A DNA stretch of 64,000 nt from Hydractinia symbiolongicarpus (GCF_029227915.1 NC_079880.1:27709501-27773500), one strand, 5' to 3'; numbered from the stretch's first letter, positions 37,701 through 52,700 are shown. The notes: a model not told the origin generated them from the sequence alone. Made by a program: numbers and translations.

Positions 37701-40700
37701 CACACAGGGTACTTTCTTTGTATACATTCGACTATACGGGCCAAGCCCGGGATTTACGGGAAATCGCGGGTTTTCGTTTGCCGGCGATTAAACCACTTTC
37801 ATTAAGCGTCTCATCAAAAATGAAAACATTTCTGTAAACTACAAGTCTCATGCGTTTTAGTGGTGAAAAATAATTTAAAAGATCGTTCGGGAAAAGAGTT
37901 TACTCCCTGGGTACTTTCTTTGTATACTTTCGACTATACGGGCCGATTCCGGATTTACGGGAAATCGCGGGTTTTCGTTTGCCGGCGATTAAACTTCTTT
38001 TATTCAGCGTCTCATCAAAAATGAAAACATTTTTAAAAACTACAAGTCTCATGGGCTTTAGTGGTGAAATAATAATTTAAAAAATCGTTCGGGAAATGCG
38101 TTTACACCCTGGGTACTTTCTTTGTATACTTTTGACTATACGGGCCGATTCGGGGGTTTACGGGAAATGGCGGGTTTTCGTTTACCGGCGATTAAACTTC
38201 TTTTATTCAGCGTCTCATCAAAAATGAAAACATTTTTGAAAACTACAAGTCTCATGCGTTTTAGTGGTGAAAAAATAATTTAAAAAATCGTTCGGGAAAT
38301 GAGTTTACTCCATGGGTACTTTCTTTGTATACTTTTGACTATACGGGCCGAGTCCGGGATTTACGGGAAATCGCAGGTTTTCGTTTGCCGGCGATTAAAC
38401 TTCTTTTATTCAGCGTCTCATCAAAAATGAAAACATTTTTGAAAACTACAAGTCTCGTGCGTTTTAGTGGTAAAAAAAAAAAAAATTAAAAAAGTCGTTC
38501 GGGAAATGAGTTTACTCCCTGGGTACTTTCTTTGTATACTTTTGACTATACGGGCCGAGTCCGGGATTTACGGGAAGTCGAGGGTTTTCGTTTGAGGGCG
38601 ATTAAACTTCTTTTATTCAGCGTCTCATCAAAAATGAAAACATTTTTGAAAACTACAAGTCTCATGCGTTTTAGTGGTGAAAAAATAATTTAAAAAATCG
38701 TTCGGGAAATGAGTTTACTCCATGGGTACTTTCTTTGTATACTTTTGACTATACGGGCCGAGTCCGGGATTTACGGGAAATCGCAGGTTTTCGTTTGCCG
38801 GCGATTAAACTTCTTTTATTCAGCGTCTCATCAAAAATGAAAACATTTTTGAAAACTACAAGTCTCATGCGTTTTAGTGGTGAAAAAATAATTTAAAAAA
38901 TCGTTCGGGAAATGAGTTTACTCCCTGGGCACTTTGTTTGTATACTTTTGACTATACGGGCCGAGTCCGGATTTACGGGAAGTCGCGGGTTTTCGTTTGC
39001 CGGCGATTAAACTTCTTTTATTCAGCGTCTTATCAAAAATGAAAACATTTTTGAAAACTACAAGTCTCGTGCGTTTTAGTGGTAAAAAAAAAAAAAATTA
39101 AAAAAGTCGTTCGGGAAATGAGTTTACTCCCTGGGTACTTTCTTTGTATACATTCGATTATACGGGCCAAGCCCGGGGTTTACAGGAAATCGCGGGATTT
39201 CGTTTGCCGGCGATTAAACCCCTTTCATTAAGCGTCTCATCAAAAATGAAAACATTTTTGAAAACTGCAAGTCTCATGCGTTTTAGTGGTGAAAAGATAA
39301 TTTAAAAATCGTTTTGGAAATGAGTTTACACACAGGGTACTTTCTTTGTATACATTCGACTATACGGGCCAAGCCCGGGATTTACGGGAAATCGCGGGTT
39401 TTCGTTTGCCGGCGATTAAACCACTTTCATTAAGCGTCTCATCAAAAATGAAAACATTTCTGTAAACTACAAGTCTCATGCGTTTTAGTGGTGAAAAATA
39501 ATTTAAAAGATCGTTCGGGAAAATAGTTTACTCCCTGGGTACTTTCTTTGTATACTTTCGACTATACGGGCCGATTCCGGATTTACGGGAAATCGCGGGT
39601 TTTCGTTTGCCGGCGATTAAACTTCTTTTATTCAGCGTCTCATCAAAAATGAAAACATTTTTAAAAACTACAAGTCTCATGGGCTTTAGTGGTGAAATAA
39701 TAATTTAAAAAATCGTTCGGGAAATGCGTTTACACCCTGGGTACTTTCTTTGTATACTTTTGACTATACGGGCCGATTCCGGGGTTTACGGGAAATGGCG
39801 GGTTTTCGTTTACCGGCGATTAAACTTCTTTTATTCAGCGTCTCATCAAAAATGAAAACATTTTTGAAAACTACAAGTCTCATGCGTTTTAGTGGTGAAA
39901 AAATAATTTAAAAAATCGTTCGGGAAATGAGTTTACTCCATGGGTACTTTCTTTGTATACTTTTGACTATACGGGCCGAGTCCGGGATTTACGGGAAATC
40001 GCAGGTTTTCGTTTGCCGGCGATTAAACTTCTTTTATTCAGCGTCTCATCAAAAATGAAAACATTTTTGAAAACTACAAGTCTCGTGCGTTTTAGTGGTA
40101 AAAAAAAAAAAAATTAAAAAAGTCGTTCGGGAAATGAGTTTACTCCCTGGGTACTTTCTTTGTATACATTCGATTATACGGGCCAAGCCCGGGATTTACA
40201 GGAAATCGCGGGATTTCGTTTGCCGGCGATTAAACCCCTTTCATTAAGCGTCTCATCAAAAATGAAAACATTTTTGAAAACTGCAAGTCTCATGCGTTTT
40301 AGTGGTGAAAAGATAATTTAAAAATCGTTTTGGAAATGAGTTTACACACAGGGTACTTTCTTTGTATACATTCGACTATACGGGCCAAGCCCGGGATTTA
40401 CGGGAAATCGCGGGTTTTCGTTTGCCGGCGATTAAACTTCTTTTATTCAGCGTCTTATCAAAAATGAAAACATTTTTGAAAACTACAAGTCTCATGCGTT
40501 TTAGTGGTAAAAAAAAAAAAATTAAAAAAGTCGTTCGGGAAATGAGTTTACTCCCTGGGTACTTTCTTTGTATACATTCGATTATACGGGCCAAGCCCGG
40601 GGTTTACAGGAAATCGCGGGTTTTCGTTTGCCGGCGATTAAACCACTTTCATTAAGCGTCTCATCAAAAATGAAAACATTTCTGTAAACTACAAGTCTCA

Positions 40701-41720
40701 TGCGTTTTAGTGGTGAAAAATAATTTAAAAGATCGTTCGGGAAAAGAGTTTACTCCCTGGGTACTTTCTTTGTATACTTTCGACTATACGGGCCGATTCC
40801 GGATTTACGGGAAATCGCGGGTTTTCGTTTGCCGGCGATTAAACTTCTTTTATTCAGCGTCTCATCAAAAATGAAAACATTTTTAAAAACTACAAGTCTC
40901 ATGGGCTTTAGTGGTGAAATAATAATTTAAAAAATCGTTCGGGAAATGCGTTTACACCCTGGGTACTTTCTTTGTATACTTTTGACTATACGGGCCGATT
41001 CCGGGGTTTACGGGAAATGGCGGGTTTTCGTTTACCGGCGATTAAACTTCTTTTATTCAGCGTCTCATCAAAAATGAAAACATTTTTGAAAACTACAAGT
41101 CTCATGCGTTTTAGTGGTGAAAAAATAATTTAAAAAATCGTTCGGGAAATGAGTTTACTCCATGGGTACTTTCTTTGTATACTTTTGACTATATGGGCCG
41201 AGTCCGGGATTTACGGGAAATCGCAGGTTTTCGTTTGCCGGCGATTAAACTTCTTTTATTCAGCGTCTCATCAAAAATGAAAACATTTTTGAAAACTACA
41301 AGTCTCGTGCGTTTTAGTGGTAAAAAAAAAAAAAATTAAAAAAGTCGTTCGGGAAATGAGTTTACTCCCTGGGTACTTTCTTTGTATACATTCGATTATA
41401 CGGGCCAAGCCCGGGATTTACAGGAAATCGCGGGATTTCGTTTGCCGGCGATTAAACCCCTTTCATTAAGCGTCTCATCAAAAATGAAAACATTTTTGAA
41501 AACTGCAAGTCTCATGCGTTTTAGTGGTGAAAAGATAATTTAAAAATCGTTTTGGAAATGAGTTTACACACAGGGTACTTTCTTTGTATACATTCGACTA
41601 TACGGGCCAAGCCCGGGATTTACGGGAAATCGCGGGTTTTCGTTTGCCGGCGATTAAACCACTTTCATTAAGCGTCTCATCAAAAATGAAAACATTTCTG
41701 TAAACTACAAGTCTCATGCG
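34740..41720 (+). repeat. 8-monomer HOR, period 1628 bp, with 6-monomer variant
   Basis: The variant TCTCGTGCG followed by an expanded A-tract occurs at 35197, 36825, 38453 and 40081, three exact steps of 1628 bp. It occurs again at 41303, a step of 1222 bp (six monomers). The GAGGGCGATT variant (35338, 36966, 38594) has the same period. Within each unit, class A monomers, monomers with a 12-15 nt A-tract followed by TTAAAAAAG, and class B monomers follow in fixed order. The 1222-bp step is a unit that has lost two monomers. Confidence 0.88.
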
Positions 41721-43539
41721 TTTTAGTGGTGAAATAATAATTTAAAAAATCGTTCGGGAAATGAGTTTACTCCCTGGGTACTTTCTTTGTATACTTTTGA
41801 CTATACGGGCCGAGTCCGGATTTACGGGAAGTCGCGGGTTTTCGTTTGCCGGCGATTAAACTTGTTTTATTCAGCGTCTCATCAAAAATGAAAACATTTT
41901 TAAAAACTACAAGTCTCATGGGCTTTAGTGGTGAAATAATAATTTAAAAAATCGTTCGGGAAATGAGTTTACACCCTGGGTACTTTCTTTGTATGCTTTT
42001 GACTATACGGGCCGAGTCCGGGATTTACGGGAAATCGCAGATTTTCGTTTGCCGGCGATTAAACTTCTTTTATTCAGCGTCTCCTCAAAAATGAAAACAT
42101 TTTTGAAAACTACAAGTCTCATGCGTTTTAGTGGTGAAAAAGTAATTTAAAAAATCGTTCGGGAAATGAGTTTACTCCCTGGGTACTTTCTTTGTATACT
42201 TTTGACTATACGGGTCGAGTCCGGATTTACGGGAAATCGCAGGTTTTCGTTTGCCGGCGATTAAACTTCTTTTATTCAGCGTCTCATCAAAAATGAAAAC
42301 ATTTCTGTAAACTACAAGTCTCATGCGTTTTAGTGGTGAAAACTAATTTAAAAAATCGTTCGGGAAATGAGTTTACTCCCTGGGTAGTTTCTTTGAATAC
42401 TTTTGACTATACGGGCCGATTCCGGATTTACGGGAAGTCGCGGGTTTTCGTTTGCCGGCAATTAAACTTCTTTTATTCAGCGTCTCATCAAAAATGAAAA
42501 CATTTTTAAAAACTACAAGTCTCATGGCCTTTAGTGGTGAAATAATAATTTAAAAAATCGTTCGGGAAATGAGTTTACTCCCTGGGTACTTTCTTTGTAT
42601 ACTTTTGACTATACGGGCTGAGTCCGGATTTACGGGAAGTCGCGGGTTTTCGTTTGCCGGTGATTAAACTTGTTTTATTCAGCGTCTCATCAAAAATGAA
42701 AACATTTTTAAAAACTACAAGTCTCATGGGCTTTAGTGGTGAAATAATAATTTAAAAAATCGTTCGGGAAATGAGTTTACACCCTGGGTACTTTCTTTGT
42801 ATACTTTTGACTATACGGGCCGAGTCCGGGATTTACGGGAAGTCGCGGGTTTTCGTTTGCCGGCGATTAAACATCTTTTATTCAGCGTCTGATCAAAAAT
42901 GAAAACATTTTTAAAAACTACAAGACTCATGGGCTTTAGTGGTGAAATAATAATTTAAAAAATCGTTCGGGAAATGAGTTTACTCCCTGGGTACTTTCTT
43001 TGTATACTTTTGACTATACGGGTCGATTCCGGATTTACGGGAAATCGCAGGTTTTCGTTTGCCGGCGATTAAACTTCTTTTATTCAGCGTCTCATCAAAA
43101 ATGAAAACATTTTTGAAAACTGCAAGTCTCATGCGTTTTAGTGGTGAAAAAATAATTTAAAAAATCGTTCGGGAAATGAGTTTACTCCCTGGGTACTTTC
43201 TTTGTATACTTTTGACTATACGGGTCGATTCCGGATTTACGGGAAATCGCAGGTTTTCGTTTGCCGGCGATTAAACTTCTTTTATTCAGCGTCTCATCAA
43301 AAATGAAAACATTTCTGTAAACTACAAGTCTCATGCGTTTTAGTGGTGAAAACTAATTTAAAAAATCGTTCGGGAAATGAGTTTACTCCCTGGGTAGTTT
43401 CTTTGTATACTTTTGACTATACGGGCCGATTCCGGATTTACGGGAAGTCGCGGGTTTTCGTTTGCCGGCAATTAAACTTCTTTTATTCAGCGTCTCATCA
43501 AAAATGAAAACATTTTTAAAAACTACAAGTCTCATGGCC

Positions 43540-45930
43540 TTTAGTGGTGAAATAATAATTTAAAAAATCGTTCGGGAAATGAGTTTACTCCCTGGGTACT
43601 TTCTTTGTATACTTTTGACTATACGGGCTGAGTCCGGACTTACGGGAAGTCGCGGGTTTTCGTTTGCCGGTGATTAAACTTGTTTTATTCAGCGTCTCAT
43701 CAAAAATGAAAACATTTTTAAAAACTACAAGTCTCATGGGCTTTAGTGGTGAAATAATAATTTAAAAAATCGTTCGGGAAATGAGTTTACACCCTGGGTA
43801 CTTTCTTTGTATACTTTTGACTATACAGGCCGAGTCCGGGATTTACGGGAAGTCGCAGGTTTTCGTTTGCCGGCGATTAAACTTCTTTTATTCAGCGTCT
43901 GATCAAAAATGAAAACATTTTTAAAAACTACAAGACTCATGGGCTTTAGTGGTGAAATAATAATTTAAAAAATCGTTCGGGAAATGAGTTTACACCATGG
44001 GTACTTTCTTTGTATGCTTTTGACTATACGGGCCGAGTCCGGGATTTACGGGAAATCGCAGGTTTTCGTTTGCCGGCGATTAAACTTCTTTTATTCAGCG
44101 TCTCATCAAAAATGAAAACATTTTTGAAAACTACAAGTCTCATGCGTTTTAGCGGTGAAAAAATAATTTAAAAAATCGTTCGGGAAATGAGTTTACTCCC
44201 TGGGTACTTTCTTTGTATACTTTTGACTATACGGGCCGAGTCCGGATTTACGGGAAGTCGCGGGTTTTCGTTTGCCGGCGATTAAACTTCTTTTATTCAT
44301 CGTCTCATCAAAAATGAAAACATTTTTAAAAACTACAAGTCTCATGCGTTTTAGTGGTGAAAAAATAATTTAAAAAATCGTTCGGGAAATGAGTTTACTC
44401 CCTGGGTACCTTCTTTGTATACTTTTGACTATACGGGCCGAGTCCGGGATTTACAGGAAGTCGCGGGTTTTCGTTCATTTAAAAAATCGTTCGGGAAATG
44501 AGTTTACTCCCTGGGTACTTTCTTTGTATACATTCGACTATACGGGCCAAGCCCGGGATTTACGGGAAATCGCGGGATTTCGTTTGCCGGCGATTAAACC
44601 TCTTTCATTAAGCGTCTCATCAAAAATGAAAACATTTTTGAAAACTGCAAGTCTCATGCGTTTTAGTGGTGAAAAGATAATTTAAAAAATCGTTTTGGAA
44701 ATGAGTTTACTCACAGGGTACTTTCTTTGTATACATTCGACTATACGGGCCAAGCCCGGGATTTACGGGAAATCGCGGGTTTTCGTTTGCCGGCGATTAA
44801 ACTTCTTTTATTCAGCGTCTCATCAAAAATGAAAACATTTTTGAAAACTGCAAGTCTCATGCGTTTTAGTGGTGAAAAGATAATTAAAAAAATCGTTTTG
44901 GAAATGAGTTTACTCACAGGGAACTTTCTTTGTATACATTCGACTATACGGGCCAAGCCCGGGATTTACGGGAAATTGCGGGTTTTCGTTTGCCGGCGAT
45001 TAAACTTCTTTTATTCAGCGTCTCATCAAAAATGAAAACATTTTTGAAAACTACAAGTCTTATGCGTTTTAGTGGTGAAAAAATAATTTAAAAAATCGTT
45101 CTGGAAATGAGTTTACTCACAGGGTACTTTCTTTGTAAACATTCGACTATACGGGCCAAGCCGGGACTTACGGGAAATCGCGGGTTTTCGTTTGCCGGCG
45201 ATTAAACTTCTTTTAATCAGCGTCTCATCAAAAATGAAAACATTTTTGAAAACTACAAGTCTTATGCGTTTTAGTGGTGAAAAAATAATTTAAAAAATCG
45301 TTCTGGAAATGAGTTTACTCACAGGGTACTTTCTTTGTATACATTCGACTATACGGGCCAAGCCCGGGATTTACGGGAAATCGCGGGTTTTCGTTTGCCA
45401 GCGATTAACCCACTTTTATTCAGCGTCTCATCAAAAATGAAAACATTTTTAAAAACTACAAGTCTCATGCGTTTTAGTGGTAGAAAAAAAATTTAAAAAA
45501 TCGTTCGGGAAATGAGTTTACTCCCTGGGTACTTTCTTTGTATACTTTTGACTATACGGGCTGAGTCCGGGATTTACGGGAAGTCGCGGGTTTTCGTTTG
45601 CCGGTGATTAAACTTGTTTTATTCAGCGTCTCATCAAAAATGAAAACATTTTTAAAAACTACAAGTCTCATGGGCTTTAGTGGTGAAATAATAATTTAAA
45701 AAATCGTTCGGGAAATGAGTTTACACCATGGGTACTTTCTTTGTATGCTTTTGACTATACGGGCCGAGTCCGGGATTTACGGGAAATCGCAGGTTTTCGT
45801 TTGCCGGCGATTAAACTTCTTTTATTCAGCGTCTCATCAAAAATGAAAACATTTTTGAAAACTACAAGTCTCATGCGTTTTAGTGGTGAAAAAATAATTT
45901 AAAAAATCGTTCGGGAAATGAGTTTACTCC
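43540..45930 (+). repeat. Duplicated satellite block, copy at +6206 bp
   Basis: A set of private variants recurs 6206 bp downstream in a block of about 49.75-52.14 kb. These are CTATACAGGCCGAG (43821 and 50027), TTTTAGCGGTG, TTTATTCATCGTC and CTTTTAATCAGCG, together with the truncated monomer (44393 and 50599). The copies are not adjacent. A related but different unit lies between them. Confidence 0.8.
44393..44501 (+). repeat. Truncated 109-bp satellite monomer (first of six)
   Basis: The distance between successive GTTTACTCCC starts is only 109 bp here because about 94 bp is missing. The sequence jumps from GGGTTTTCGTT to CATTTAAAAAATCG, deleting the middle of the monomer. The identical junction recurs in monomers starting at 46124, 48057, 50599, 53343 and 61563 (displacements 1731, 1933, 2542, 2744 and 8220 bp). 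All six therefore descend from one deletion event spread by array duplication. The deletion also changes local monomer phasing. Confidence 0.9.
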
Positions 45931-46869
45931 CTGGGTACTTTCTTTGTATACTTTTGACTATACGGGCCGAGTCCGGATTTACGGGAAGTCGCGGGTTTTC
46001 GTTTGCCGGCGATTAAACTTCTTTTATTCAGCGTCTCATCAAAAATGAAAACATTTTTAAAAACTACAAGTCTCATGCGTTTTAGTGGTGAAAAAATAAT
46101 TTAAAAAATCGTTCGGGAAATGAGTTTACTCCCTGGGTACCTTCTTTGTATACTTTTGACTATACGGGCCGAGTCCGGGATTTACAGGAAGTCGCGGGTT
46201 TTCGTTCATTTAAAAAATCGTTCGGGAAATGAGTTTACTCCCTGGGTACTTTCTTTGTATACATTCGACTATACGGGCCAAGCCCGGGATTTACGGGAAA
46301 TCGCGGGATTTCGTTTGCCGGCGATTAAACCTCTTTCATTAAGCGTCTCATCAAAAATGAAAACATTTTTGAAAACTGCAAGTCTCATGCGTTTTAGTGG
46401 TGAAAAGATAATTTAAAAAATCGTTTTGGAAATGAGTTTACTCACAGGGTACTTTCTTTGTATACATTCGACTATACGGGCCAAGCCCGGGATTTACGGG
46501 AAATCGCGGGTTTTCGTTTGCCGGCGATTAAACTTCTTTTATTCAGCGTCTCATCAAAAATGAAAACATTTTTGAAAACTGCAAGTCTCATGCGTTTTAG
46601 TGGTGAAAAGATAATTAAAAAAATCGTTTTGGAAATGAGTTTACTCACAGGGAACTTTCTTTGTATACATTCGACTATACGGGCCAAGCCCGGGATTTAC
46701 GGGAAATTGCGGGTTTTCGTTTGCCGGCGATTAAACTTCTTTTATTCAGCGTCTCATCAAAAATGAAAACATTTTTGAAAACTACAAGTCTTATGCGTTT
46801 TAGTGGTGAAAAAATAATTTAAAAAATCGTTCTGGAAATGAGTTTACTCACAGGGTACTTTCTTTGTAA

Positions 46870-49745
46870 ACATTCGACTATACGGGCCAAGCCGGGATTT
46901 ACGGGAAATCGCGGGTTTTCGTTTGCCGGCGATTAAACTTCTTTTATTCAGCGTCTCATCAAAAATGAAAACATTTTTGAAAACTACAAGTCTTATGCGT
47001 TTTAGTGGTGAAAAAATAATTTAAAAAATCGTTCTGGAAATGAGTTTACTCACAGGGTACTTTCTTTGTATACATTCGACTATACGGGCCAAGCCCGGGA
47101 TTTACGGGAAATCGCGGGTTTTCCTTTGCCAGCGATTAACCCACTTTTATTCAGCGTCTCATCAAAAATGAAAACATTTTTAAAAACTACAAGTCTCATG
47201 CGTTTTAGTGGTAGAAAAAAAATTTAAAAAATCGTTCGGGAAATGAGTTTACTCCCTGGGTACTTTCTTTGTATACTTTTGACTATACGGGCTGAGTCCG
47301 GACTTACGGGAAGTCGCGGGTTTTCGTTTGCCGGTGATTAAACTTGTTTTATTCAGCGTATCATCAAAAATGAAAACATTTTTAAAAACTACAAGTCTCA
47401 TGGGCTTTAGTGGTGAAATAATAATTTAAAAAATCGTTCGGGAAATGAGTTTACACCCTGGGTACTTTCTTTGTATACTTTTGACTATACGGGCCGAGTC
47501 CGGGATTTACGGGAAGTCGCGGGTTTTCGTTTGCCGGCGATTAAACTTCTTTTATTCAGCGTCTGATCAAAAATGAAAACATTTTTAAAAACTACAAGAC
47601 TCATGGGCTTTAGTGGTGAAATAATAATTTAAAAAATCGTTCGGGAAATGAGTTTACACCATGGGTACTTTCTTTGTATGCTTTTGACTATACGGGCCGA
47701 GTCCGGGATTTACGGGAAATCGCAGGTTTTCGTTTGCCGGCGATTAAACTTCTTTTATTCAGCGTCTCATCAAAAATGAAAACATTTTTGAAAACTACAA
47801 GTCTCATGCGTTTTAGTGGTGAAAAAATAATTTAAAAAATCGTTCGGGAAATGAGTTTACTCCCTGGGTACTTTCTTTGTATACTTTTGACTATACGGGC
47901 TGAGTCCGGATTTACGGGAAGTCGCGGGTTTTCGTTTGCCGGCGATTAAACTTCTTTTATTCAGCGTCTCATCAAAAATGAAAACATTTTTAAAAACTAC
48001 AAGTCTCATGCGTTTTAGTGGTGAAAAAATAATTTAAAAAATCGTTCGGGAAATGAGTTTACTCCCTGGGTACCTTCTTTGTATACTTTTGACTATACGG
48101 GCCGAGTCCGGGATTTACAGGAAGTCGCGGGTTTTCGTTCATTTAAAAAATCGTTCGGGAAATGAGTTTACTCCCTGGGTACTTTCTTTGTATACATTCG
48201 ACTATACGGGCCAAGCCCGGGATTTACGGGAAATCGCGGGATTTCGTTTGCCGGCGATTAAACCTCTTTCATTAAGCGTCTCATCAAAAATGAAAACATT
48301 TTTGAAAACTGCAAGTCTCATGCGTTTTAGTGGTGAAAAGATAATTTAAAAAATCGTTTTGGAAATGAGTTTACTCACAGGGTACTTTCTTTGTATACAT
48401 TCGACTATACGGGCCAAGCCCGGGATTTACGGGAAATCGCGGGTTTTCGTTTGCCGGCGATTAAACTTCTTTTATTCAGCGTCTCATCAAAAATGAAAAC
48501 ATTTTTGAAAACTGCAAGTCTCATGCGTTTTAGTGGTGAAAAGATAATTAAAAAAATCGTTTTGGAAATGAGTTTACTCACAGGGAACTTTCTTTGTATA
48601 CATTCGACTATACGGGCCAAGCCCGGGATTTACGGGAAATTGCGGGTTTTCGTTTGCCGGCGATTAAACTTCTTTTATTCAGCGTCTCATCAAAAATGAA
48701 AACATTTTTGAAAACTACAAGTCTTATGCGTTTTAGTGGTGAAAAAATAATTTAAAAAATTGTTCTGGAAATGAGTTTACTCACAGGGTACTTTCTTTGT
48801 AAACATTCGACTATACGGGCCAAGCCGGGATTTACGGGAAATCGCGGGTTTTCGTTTGCCGGCGATTAAACCTCTTTCATTAAGCGTCTCATCAAAAATG
48901 AAAACATTTTTGAAAACTACAAGTCTCATGCGTTTTAGTGGTAAAAAAAGAATTTAAAAAATCGTCCGGGAAATGAGTTTACTCCCTGGGTACTTTCTTT
49001 GTATACATTCGACTATACGGGCCAAGTTCGGGATTTACGGGAAATCGCGGGATTTCGTTTGCCGGCGATTAAACCTCTTTCATTAAGCGTCTCATCAAAA
49101 ATGAAAACATTTTTGGAAACTGCAAGTCTCATGCGTTTTAGTGGTGAAAAGATAATTAAAAAAATCGTTTTGGAAATGAGTTTACTCACAGGGTACTTTC
49201 TTTGTATACATTCGACTATACGGGCCAAGCCCGGGATTTACGGGAAATCGCGGGTTTTCGTTTGCCAGCGATTAACCCACTTTTATTCAGCGTCTCATCA
49301 AAAATGAAAACATTTTTAAAAACTACAAGTCTCATGCGTTTTAGTGGTAGAAAAAAAATTTTAAAAATCGTTCGGGAACTGAGTTTACTCCCTGGGTACT
49401 TTCTTTGTATACATTCGACTATACGGGCCAAGCCCGGGATTTACGGGAAATCGCGGGATTTCGTTTGCCGGCGATTAAACCTCTTTCATTAAGCGTCTCA
49501 TCCAAAATGAAAACATTTTTGAAAACTGCAAGTCTCATGCGTTTTAGTGGTGAAAAGATAATTTAAAAAATCGTTTTGGAAATGAGTTTACTCACAGGGT
49601 ACTTTCTTTGTATACATTCAACTATAAGGGCCAAGCCTGGGATTTACGGGAAATCGCGGGTTTTCGTTTGCCGGCGATTAAACCTCTTTCATTAAGCGTC
49701 TCATCAAAAATGAAAACATTTTTGAAAACTACAAGTCTCATGCTT
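46870..49745 (+). repeat. Duplicated satellite block, copy at +5286 bp
   Basis: Private variants TTTTCCTTTGCCAGC (47123 and 52409), GCGTATCATC, the truncated monomer (48057 and 53343) and GCCAAGTTCGGG recur 5286-5287 bp downstream, in about 52.16-55.03 kb. Similarity ends near 49745, where the upstream copy switches to an unrelated class A monomer. Confidence 0.8.
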
Positions 49746-52700
49746 TTTAGTGGTGAAATAATAATTTAAAAAATCGTTCGGGAAATGAGTTTACTCCCTG
49801 GGTACTTTCTTTGTATACTTTTGACTATACGGGCTGAGTCCGGACTTACGGGAAGTCGCGGGTTTTCGTTTGCCGGTGATTAAACTTGTTTTATTCAGCG
49901 TCTCATCAAAAATGAAAACATTTTTAAAAACTACAAGTCTCATGGGCTTTAGTGGTGAAATAATAATTTAAAAAATCGTTCGGGAAATGAGTTTACACCC
50001 TGGGTACTTTCTTTGTATACTTTTGACTATACAGGCCGAGTCCGGGATTTACGGGAAGTCGCAGGTTTTCGTTTGCCGGCGATTAAACTTCTTTTATTCA
50101 GCGTCTGATCAAAAATGAAAACATTTTTAAAAACTACAAGACTCATGGGCTTTAGTGGTGAAATAATAATTTAAAAAATCGTTCGGGAAATGAGTTTACA
50201 CCATGGGTACTTTCTTTGTATGCTTTTGACTATACGGGCCGAGTCCGGGATTTACGGGAAATCGCAGGTTTTCGTTTGCCGGCGATTAAACTTCTTTTAT
50301 TCAGCGTCTCATCAAAAATGAAAACATTTTTGAAAACTACAAGTCTCATGCGTTTTAGCGGTGAAAAAATAATTTAAAAAATCGTTCGGGAAATGAGTTT
50401 ACTCCCTGGGTACTTTCTTTGTATACTTTTGACTATACGGGCCGAGTCCGGATTTACGGGAAGTCGCGGGTTTTCGTTTGCCGGCGATTAAACTTCTTTT
50501 ATTCATCGTCTCATCAAAAATGAAAACATTTTTAAAAACTACAAGTCTCATGCGTTTTAGTGGTGAAAAAATAATTTAAAAAATCGTTCGGGAAATGAGT
50601 TTACTCCCTGGGTACCTTCTTTGTATACTTTTGACTATACGGGCCGAGTCCGGGATTTACAGGAAGTCGCGGGTTTTCGTTCATTTAAAAAATCGTTCGG
50701 GAAATGAGTTTACTCCCTGGGTACTTTCTTTGTATACATTCGACTATACGGGCCAAGCCCGGGATTTACGGGAAATCGCGGGATTTCGTTTGCCGGCGAT
50801 TAAACCTCTTTCATTAAGCGTCTCATCAAAAATGAAAACATTTTTGAAAACTGCAAGTCTCATGCGTTTTAGTGGTGAAAAGATAATTTAAAAAATCGTT
50901 TTGGAAATGAGTTTACTCACAGGGTACTTTCTTTGTATACATTCGACTATACGGGCCAAGCCCGGGATTTACGGGAAATCGCGGGTTTTCGTTTGCCGGC
51001 GATTAAACTTCTTTTATTCAGCGTCTCATCAAAAATGAAAACATTTTTGAAAACTGCAAGTCTCATGCGTTTTAGTGGTGAAAAGATAATTAAAAAAATC
51101 GTTTTGGAAATGAGTTTACTCACAGGGAACTTTCTTTGTATACATTCGACTATACGGGCCAAGCCCGGGATTTACGGGAAATTGCGGGTTTTCGTTTGCC
51201 GGCGATTAAACTTCTTTTATTCAGCGTCTCATCAAAAATGAAAACATTTTTGAAAACTACAAGTCTTATGCGTTTTAGTGGTGAAAAAATAATTTAAAAA
51301 ATCGTTCTGGAAATGAGTTTACTCACAGGGTACTTTCTTTGTAAACATTCGACTATACGGGCCAAGCCGGGATTTACGGGAAATCGCGGGTTTTCGTTTG
51401 CCGGCGATTAAACTTCTTTTAATCAGCGTCTCATCAAAAATGAAAACATTTTTGAAAACTACAAGTCTTATGCGTTTTAGTGGTGAAAAAATAATTTAAA
51501 AAATCGTTCTGGAAATGAGTTTACTCACAGGGTACTTTCTTTGTATACATTCGACTATACGGGCCAAGCCCGGGATTTACGGGAAATCGCGGGTTTTCGT
51601 TTGCCAGCGATTAACCCACTTTTATTCAGCGTCTCATCAAAAATGAAAACATTTTTGAAAACTACAAGTCTTATGCGTTTTAGTGGTGAAAAAATAATTT
51701 AAAAAATCGTTCGGGAAATGAGTTTACTCCCTGGGTACTTTCTTTGTATACTTTTGACTATACGGGCTGAGTCCGGGATTTACGGGAAGTCGCGGGTTTT
51801 CGTTTGCCGGTGATTAAACTTGTTTTATTCAGCGTCTCATCAAAAATGAAAACATTTTTAAAAACTACAAGTCTCATGGGCTTTAGTGGTGAAATAATAA
51901 TTTAAAAAATCGTTCGGGAAATGAGTTTACACCATGGGTACTTTCTTTGTATGCTTTTGACTATACGGGCCGAGTCCGGGATTTACGGGAAATCGCAGGT
52001 TTTCGTTTGCCGGCGATTAAACTTCTTTTATTCAGCGTCTCATCAAAAATGAAAACATTTTTGAAAACTACAAGTCTCATGCGTTTTAGTGGTGAAAAAA
52101 TAATTTAAAAAATCGTTCGGGAAATGAGTTTACTCCCTGGGTACTTTCTTTGTAAACATTCGACTATACGGGCCAAGCCGGGATTTACGGGAAATCGCGG
52201 GTTTTCGTTTGCCGGCGATTAAACTTCTTTTATTCAGCGTCTCATCAAAAATGAAAACATTTTTGAAAACTACAAGTCTTATGCGTTTTAGTGGTGAAAA
52301 AATAATTTAAAAAATCGTTCTGGAAATGAGTTTACTCACAGGGTACTTTCTTTGTATACATTCGACTATACGGGCCAAGCCCGGGATTTACGGGAAATCG
52401 CGGGTTTTCCTTTGCCAGCGATTAACCCACTTTTATTCAGCGTCTCATCAAAAATGAAAACATTTTTAAAAACTACAAGTCTCATGCGTTTTAGTGGTAG
52501 AAAAAAAATTTAAAAAATCGTTCGGGAAATGAGTTTACTCCCTGGGTACTTTCTTTGTATACTTTTGACTATACGGGCTGAGTCCGGACTTACGGGAAGT
52601 CGCGGGTTTTCGTTTGCCGGTGATTAAACTTGTTTTATTCAGCGTATCATCAAAAATGAAAACATTTTTAAAAACTACAAGTCTCATGGGCTTTAGTGGT

